In this document: piece after piece, positions 59,755 to 64,000 of the stretch | Layout: the number at the start of each line of letters is the position of its first letter | Position numbering within the stretch: position 1 is the first letter of the stretch | Assembly: GCA_030408505.1 (NCBI GenBank) | Contig: JAUHQI010000004.1 | Location: forward strand, 992,001 to 1,056,000 | Source of the DNA: Candidatus Sacchlamyda saccharinae | GTDB taxonomy: Bacteria; Chlamydiota; Chlamydiia; Chlamydiales; Rhabdochlamydiaceae | DNA length: 64,000 bases | Direction of reading: 5' to 3' | Notes under the pieces: generated by a model | What the model was told of the DNA's origin: nothing | What the model saw: the letters and a program-made list of their open reading frames with translations, nothing else | Databases searched by the model: none | Made by a program: the position numbers and the translations under genes

Positions 59755-60134
59755 TGAACACACGAGAATTTGCTAAGACTTTGCAAAGGGGTGACATCGT
59801 CGCCCTATATGGAGATTTAGGTGCCGGGAAGACGACTTTTGTAAAGGCCGTGGCGGCTACTTTGACCCCTGACACCCTGGTCCAGTCCCCCACATTCACC
59901 TACCTCAATATTTATGACGCTGAAATCCCCCTTTTTCACTTTGACTTATACCGGCTGCAATCGGAAAAAAAGTTTGTCGATATGGGATTTTTAGATATTT
60001 TGCATGGAGGAGATGGAATTTGCTTCATCGAATGGCCAGAGAGTATCGAAGCATTCCTACCAGAAAACACTAAACGCATTACGATCAACCACACGGAAAA
60101 TGGCGGGAGAGAGCTTCATGCAACAAACTGCTAA
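59754..60134 (+). CDS. tsaE: tRNA t6A biosynthesis ATPase TsaE
   Basis: 126 residues. P-loop ATPase that, with TsaB, TsaC and TsaD, forms N6-threonylcarbamoyladenosine at position 37 of ANN-decoding tRNAs. Motifs: IVALYGDLGAGKTTFVKAVA near the N-terminus, SPTFTYLNIYD and LFHFDLYRLQ. The start overlaps the previous stop by 1 base; the end overlaps engB by 17 bases. Confidence 0.94.
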   Translation: MNTREFAKTLQRGDIVALYGDLGAGKTTFVKAVAATLTPDTLVQSPTFTYLNIYDAEIPLFHFDLYRLQSEKKFVDMGFLDILHGGDGICFIEWPESIEAFLPENTKRITINHTENGGRELHATNC

Positions 60135-60711
60135 CTTTCTCACTTCTGCTGCTAAAACAGATCAATTCCCGGAGCTCACTGCTCCCGAAATTGCTTTTGT
60201 CGGCAGATCAAACGTCGGGAAATCGTCTCTGCTAAACCATTTCACCCAATCGAAAAAACTTGCGCACATCTCCAGCAAACCTGGGAAGACGCAACTGATC
60301 AATTTTTTCTCTTTCGGCGAAGACTGCACGCTTGTCGATCTTCCTGGCTATGGATTTGCAAAAGTTCCTAAAACGATGCGAGAAAAATGGGGAGATCTTA
60401 TTCAAGGCTATTTGGATAAACGGAAAAATCTCGCCCTTATTTTACTCCTGATTGATTTGCGTCATCCCCCAACAAAAGATGATCTTGCCTTCGCACAGTG
60501 GGCCAGCCACTACAACAAACCATTCATCATCGTCTTTACCAAAGCTGATAAGCTAAAACCACGGGAGCAAAAGCAAATGGCAGAAAAAAATCTCCCTTTG
60601 ATTGAAGAAGCTATTGGGGAAGCACCATCCAGTCATATTCTTTACTCTATCAAAGATGCTAAAGCCCGTGTTATACTCAGCAAAGCTGTTGAAGAGGTTC
60701 TAAAGTCATGA
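60118..60711 (+). CDS. engB: ribosome-assembly GTPase EngB/YsxC
   Basis: 197 residues from the ATG at 60118, which follows GGGAGAGAG inside tsaE; an earlier frame start at 60004 reads tsaE sequence out of frame. Essential GTPase for 50S assembly. G1 FVGRSNVGKSSLLNH, G3 LVDLPGYGFAKVP and G4 FTKADKLKP are all present. The stop overlaps the next start (ATGA). Confidence 0.95.
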   Translation: MQQTANFLTSAAKTDQFPELTAPEIAFVGRSNVGKSSLLNHFTQSKKLAHISSKPGKTQLINFFSFGEDCTLVDLPGYGFAKVPKTMREKWGDLIQGYLDKRKNLALILLLIDLRHPPTKDDLAFAQWASHYNKPFIIVFTKADKLKPREQKQMAEKNLPLIEEAIGEAPSSHILYSIKDAKARVILSKAVEEVLKS

Positions 60712-61451
60712 TTGAGAAAAAAACGTTCGTTTGCCTAGATTGTGAAACAACTGGACTAGAGCCCACAACGGATCGGCTAATTGAGATCGCGGTTTGCCTC
60801 TTTACCTTCAGCGGAATTTCAGAGTCATACGAGACTCTCATCGACCCCGAGGTCCCGATCCCAGAGGTGACCATTGCAATTCATCACATCACCGATGACA
60901 TGGTACAGGGGAAACCCAAGGCTAGCGAAGTTTTGCGCCATGTTCTTAAAATGGTGGGCGATCACATTATTGTTGGCCACGGGATCCAGATGGATATCTC
61001 CTTTATCTCTGAAGAGTGCAAGCGAGCCAAAATCCCTTGTAACATCCATGAAAACCCCCTCATCGACACTCTGCGCATGGCAAGATTGTATGGACAGTCA
61101 CCGGTCAATTCTCTTGAAAGACTGAGACAACACTTCAATATTGCAGATGAGGGCGCACACAGAGCAATGAGCGATGTGATCGTGAACATCGAAGTATTTA
61201 AGCACCTCGCCAACGGCTTCAAAACTGTGAAAGAACTACAGAAAAGACTCGAAAGGCCCATCCTTCTAAAAAAAATGCCTCTTGGCAAACACAAAGGGCG
61301 CCCGTTTTCTGAAATCCCAATTGAGTACTTACAATGGGCTGTGCGGAAAGACTTTGATATGGATTTGATTTTTTCCATCAAAACTGCCCTAAAAAACAGA
61401 AAGAAAGGGCAAAACTTTCAACAATCATCCAGCCCCTTTGCTGACCTATGA
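60708..61451 (+). CDS. DnaQ-like 3'-5' exonuclease with C-terminal DUF3820-like domain
   Basis: 247 residues. DEDDh exonuclease: LDCETTGLEPTTDRLIEIA (Exo I, Asp and Glu), VGHGIQMDISFI (Exo II Asp) and HRAMSDVIVN (Exo III His and Asp). The C-terminal block KKMPLGKHKGRPFSEIPIEYLQWAV is a DUF3820-type module often fused to such nucleases. It may be the polymerase III proofreading subunit or a repair nuclease. It overlaps engB and pgk by 4 bases each. Confidence 0.9.
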   Translation: MIEKKTFVCLDCETTGLEPTTDRLIEIAVCLFTFSGISESYETLIDPEVPIPEVTIAIHHITDDMVQGKPKASEVLRHVLKMVGDHIIVGHGIQMDISFISEECKRAKIPCNIHENPLIDTLRMARLYGQSPVNSLERLRQHFNIADEGAHRAMSDVIVNIEVFKHLANGFKTVKELQKRLERPILLKKMPLGKHKGRPFSEIPIEYLQWAVRKDFDMDLIFSIKTALKNRKKGQNFQQSSSPFADL

Positions 61452-62593
61452 AACTTGTTGATCTTCCCGTTAAAGGGAAAATAGTTCTTGTTCGCGTAGA
61501 TTTCAATGTTCCCATGGATGCTAAGGGAAATATATTAGACGATACACGCATTCGAGCCTCTCTTCCCACAATTCAATATCTTTTAGACCAGGACGCCAGT
61601 GTAATCTTGATGAGCCACTTGGGCAGACCAAAGGGAAAGAAGGACCCAAAACTCTCGCTCGCCCCATGCGCAGAAAGACTTAGCCAGTTGCTAGGCCAAA
61701 AAGTGGAAATGTCTGAGCTAAAAACTGGTGGCGTTCTCCTTCTAGAGAATTTGCGCTTCGACCCTGCCGAAGAAGCCCCCGAATCCAACCCCTCTTTTGC
61801 CGCCAATTTGGCGAAACTAGGAGATTTTTTTGTAAACGATGCCTTTGCAACTGCGCACAGAGTCCATAGCTCCACTATTACGATCGCAGAGCATTTCGTG
61901 GGTAAAAGCGCTCCTGGATTTCTTATGCAAAAAGAAATTGACTTTCTTGGGAAATACTTTGAAGAGCCCCCTCGTCCCTTCTATGCGATCATCGGCGGAG
62001 CTAAAGTCTCTTCGAAGCTTGGGGTGTTAAAGTCTTTACTTGAAAAAGTAGATGCTCTGTTTATTGGTGGAGGTATGGCCTACACCTTTCTTAAAGTCCA
62101 AGGAAAAGAGATCGGAGATAGTCTCGTTGAAAATGAACTCCTTCAAACAGCAAAAGAATTTTTAGAACTAGCTGAAAAGAAAAAAATCCCTGTATTTCTA
62201 CCTAAAGATTTTATTGCAGCCGATGCTTTTTCCAACGATGCAACAAGAAAAATTGTTTTGTCAGATGCCGGCATTCCCCCTGGTTTTCAAGGGCTCGACA
62301 TCGGGCCAATAACGAGAACTGAATGGGCTAACACTTTTAGCAATGCCCAAATGATTTTTTGGAACGGCCCCTTAGGAGTCTTTGAGTTCTCCCAATTTGC
62401 AGAAGGGACCCACTGCATCGCCACTGCCCTAGCAGATCTAGACGCCATTACGATCGTAGGAGGAGGAGATTCCATTGCTGCAATCAATCAATTAAAAATT
62501 GCAGAGCAATTCACCCATATTTCGACAGGAGGGGGCGCCTGTATCGAGTACATCCAGCATGGCTCGCTCCCTGGAATTGACGCCCTGAAATAA
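61448..62593 (+). CDS. pgk: phosphoglycerate kinase
   Basis: 381 residues, slightly short for the family (about 395). Makes ATP and 3-phosphoglycerate in glycolysis. Motifs: VLVRVDFNVPMDAKGNILDDTRIRASLPTI (core VDFNVP), LMSHLGRPKGKKDP, LLENLRFDPAEE, FYAIIGGAKVSSKL and the C-terminal VGGGDSIAAI then STGGGACIEYI. Coupled to the dnaQ-like gene. With uhpC it supports use of imported sugar phosphate. Confidence 0.97.
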   Translation: MKLVDLPVKGKIVLVRVDFNVPMDAKGNILDDTRIRASLPTIQYLLDQDASVILMSHLGRPKGKKDPKLSLAPCAERLSQLLGQKVEMSELKTGGVLLLENLRFDPAEEAPESNPSFAANLAKLGDFFVNDAFATAHRVHSSTITIAEHFVGKSAPGFLMQKEIDFLGKYFEEPPRPFYAIIGGAKVSSKLGVLKSLLEKVDALFIGGGMAYTFLKVQGKEIGDSLVENELLQTAKEFLELAEKKKIPVFLPKDFIAADAFSNDATRKIVLSDAGIPPGFQGLDIGPITRTEWANTFSNAQMIFWNGPLGVFEFSQFAEGTHCIATALADLDAITIVGGGDSIAAINQLKIAEQFTHISTGGGACIEYIQHGSLPGIDALK

Positions 62594-62655
62594 ATTTAGT
62601 TTTATGTGTATTTTTATTCCATTTTGAGCTAAACTTAAGCTTTAGCAGGATACTT

Positions 62656-64000
62656 ATGTCGGCACCCACAGGGTTTAGTAAGATTCGTTCGCTTCTTTGG
62701 CCTATTCACGCTAAGGAACACGCTAAGTTTGTGCCGATGTTTCTTATCTTTTTTCTGATTTGTTTTAATTACAGCATTCTCCGAGCCACTAAAGATTCTC
62801 TCATTGTCACCGCGCCTAATTCTGGCGCTGAAGCCCTTCCCTTTTTGAAGGTGTGGGCCATCCTGCCCGCGGCCCTACTGTTTACATTTCTCTTTACTCG
62901 CCTATCTAACTGGCTCTCCCGAGAACGGGTCTATTATACCCTGATGAGCATCTTTCTTGGCTTTTTCTGTATATTTGCCCTCTTCCTCTTTCCTAACCGA
63001 GAAGCTCTTCATCCTCACGCACTAAGCGATCAACTCCAAGCCATCTTGCCCCAAGGGTTTGGGGGGCTCATTGCGATATTCCGCAACTGGACCTTTACCG
63101 CCTTCTACGTCATGTCAGAGATGTGGAGTACGATGATCATGACAGTCCTCTTTTGGGGATTTGCTAATGACGTTACCTCTGTTCGTGATGGCAAGCGCTT
63201 CTACGCCATTTTAGGACTTGGCGCCAACTTAGCTACTATCCTATCGGGTCGCCTTTCCAGCGTTATCTCCAACCACCAGTTCAACCCTAACCTCCCGTTT
63301 GGCTCAGACGGTTGGGGACAAGCTCTTTTTATGCTAAATGGGGTCGTGGTTTTAGCCGGCCTTCTCAGCATGGGACTCTTCCGCTATCTCCAAGTCAAGG
63401 GCCTTGGCTACGGGTCTGTTCAAGGATCTAAGGCGGATGATAAGAAAAAAATCAAAATGGGTCTGCGCCGCAATTTCAAATACCTAGCAAAATCCAAATA
63501 CTTAGTTTGTATCGCAGTTGTTGTCTTGATGTTCAACATTGCACTTACACTGATCGAGGTAGTCTGGAAGGATCAGGTTAAGCAACTCTACCCCAATCCC
63601 AACGACTTCAACGCCTACATGTCCAACGTCCTCACCTGGATTGGGGTTGTCGCCACCTTTGGAGCCTTCCTTTCGGGCTCGATCATGCGTAGATTTAGCT
63701 GGACGACGAGCGCCCTGATCCCCCCCTTCCTCTTTCTACTCACAGGGGTGGGCTTTTTCTCCTTCTTCCTCTTCAAAGATACCGCACTCGCCTCTATCGC
63801 CCTCCTCCTAGGCAGCACGCCACTAGCGGTTGGTGTATTCTTTGGATCTCTGCAAAATATCTTAACAAGAGCCTCCAAATACACCCTATTTGACGCCACA
63901 AAAGAGCTCTCCTTTATCCCTCTTAGCAAAGAGAGCCGAATGAAAGGGAAATCTGCGATTGACGGCTTTGGCTCTCGTCTTGGGAAATCAGGAGCTTCTG
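62656..64000 (+). CDS. ADP/ATP-type nucleotide transporter (5' part, runs off window)
   Basis: At least 448 residues, open to the end of the window. AGGA ribosome site 5 bases before the ATG. Many membrane helices; family features include WPIHAKEHAKFVPMFLIFFLICFNYSILRATKDSLIVT (core NYSILRATKDSLIVT), MSEMWSTMIMTVLFWGFANDVTSVRDGKRFYAILGLGANLA (core FWGFANDVT) and KYTLFDATKELSFIPLS. These transporters, found in chlamydiae and rickettsiae, exchange host ATP for ADP or import other nucleotides. Which substrate this paralogue carries cannot be read from sequence alone. Confidence 0.93.
   Translation, partial: MSAPTGFSKIRSLLWPIHAKEHAKFVPMFLIFFLICFNYSILRATKDSLIVTAPNSGAEALPFLKVWAILPAALLFTFLFTRLSNWLSRERVYYTLMSIFLGFFCIFALFLFPNREALHPHALSDQLQAILPQGFGGLIAIFRNWTFTAFYVMSEMWSTMIMTVLFWGFANDVTSVRDGKRFYAILGLGANLATILSGRLSSVISNHQFNPNLPFGSDGWGQALFMLNGVVVLAGLLSMGLFRYLQVKGLGYGSVQGSKADDKKKIKMGLRRNFKYLAKSKYLVCIAVVVLMFNIALTLIEVVWKDQVKQLYPNPNDFNAYMSNVLTWIGVVATFGAFLSGSIMRRFSWTTSALIPPFLFLLTGVGFFSFFLFKDTALASIALLLGSTPLAVGVFFGSLQNILTRASKYTLFDATKELSFIPLSKESRMKGKSAIDGFGSRLGKSGAS

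Noticed and set aside
1-64000. tRNA, rRNA or CRISPR features
   Set aside because: No cloverleaf with T-loop and acceptor pairing, no rRNA sequence and no regularly spaced direct repeats were seen; the 75-base DNA repeats at 45900-47400 encode protein repeats of the DUF4116 gene.

Overview
The window comes from a member of the order Chlamydiales, most likely an environmental (Chlamydia-related, amoeba-type) species rather than a Chlamydia species. Chlamydial hallmarks are an Euo-type late-gene repressor next to recJ and a fused secDF, an ADP/ATP-type nucleotide transporter, a UhpC-type sugar-phosphate permease, an RsbW-like kinase, Mip, a Tsp/CPAF-like S41 protease, and Inc-like bilobed membrane proteins between rplC and fmt. 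From memory, long stretches follow the C. trachomatis order around CT527-CT551 and CT441-CT455. Features unlike Chlamydia include purA, a cmk-plsC fusion, stand-alone ddl, a DUF4116 repeat protein with an F-box-like start, and many small palindromic elements. Genus is not assigned.

Layout. 1-9123 (minus): end of the S10 ribosomal operon (rplD, rplC), an SLBB-like protein, three Inc-like proteins, the envelope operon lpxC-fabZ-lpxA-fmt, then lnt and a DoxX-family protein. 9180-12173 (plus): rsmB-like, SurA-like, rsmA. 12114-21111 (mostly minus): dacF, an LptE-like/BamD-like/rsbW cluster, dnaE, uhpC. 21235-23427: three unrecognised, lineage-restricted genes and a repeat. 23644-28494 (plus): hisS, mip, trmL and a carrier/binding-protein fusion. 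28637-34179 (minus): two thioredoxins flanking a CPBP protease, then purA-uppS-cdsA-cmk/plsC in tightly coupled order. 34335-40769 (plus): secDF, recJ. 40766-43012 (minus): pepF, euo. 43299-45245: tsp. 45548-47836: DUF4116 effector candidate. 48126-54141: gltX, a CysJ-like reductase, ddl, an ATP-grasp protein, a DUF4143 ATPase. 54342-58713: murA, argS, leucine dehydrogenase. 59032-64000 (plus): DUF2709-like gene, tsaE, engB, a dnaQ-like exonuclease, pgk and the start of a nucleotide transporter.

The genes centre on envelope building (lipid A, lipoproteins, peptidoglycan, undecaprenyl and phospholipid precursors, Sec export), translation and parasitic uptake of host metabolites. No rRNA, tRNA or CRISPR was seen. 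The main unexplained structure is a set of five non-coding elements of 156-168 bp with terminal inverted repeats (four sequence families). Four of the five sit at or within a few bases of stop codons, and two contribute stop codons. A second, GC-richer repeat family occurs in three diverged copies, one of them between two copies of the tsp 3' end. All calls were made by eye; no database search was run.
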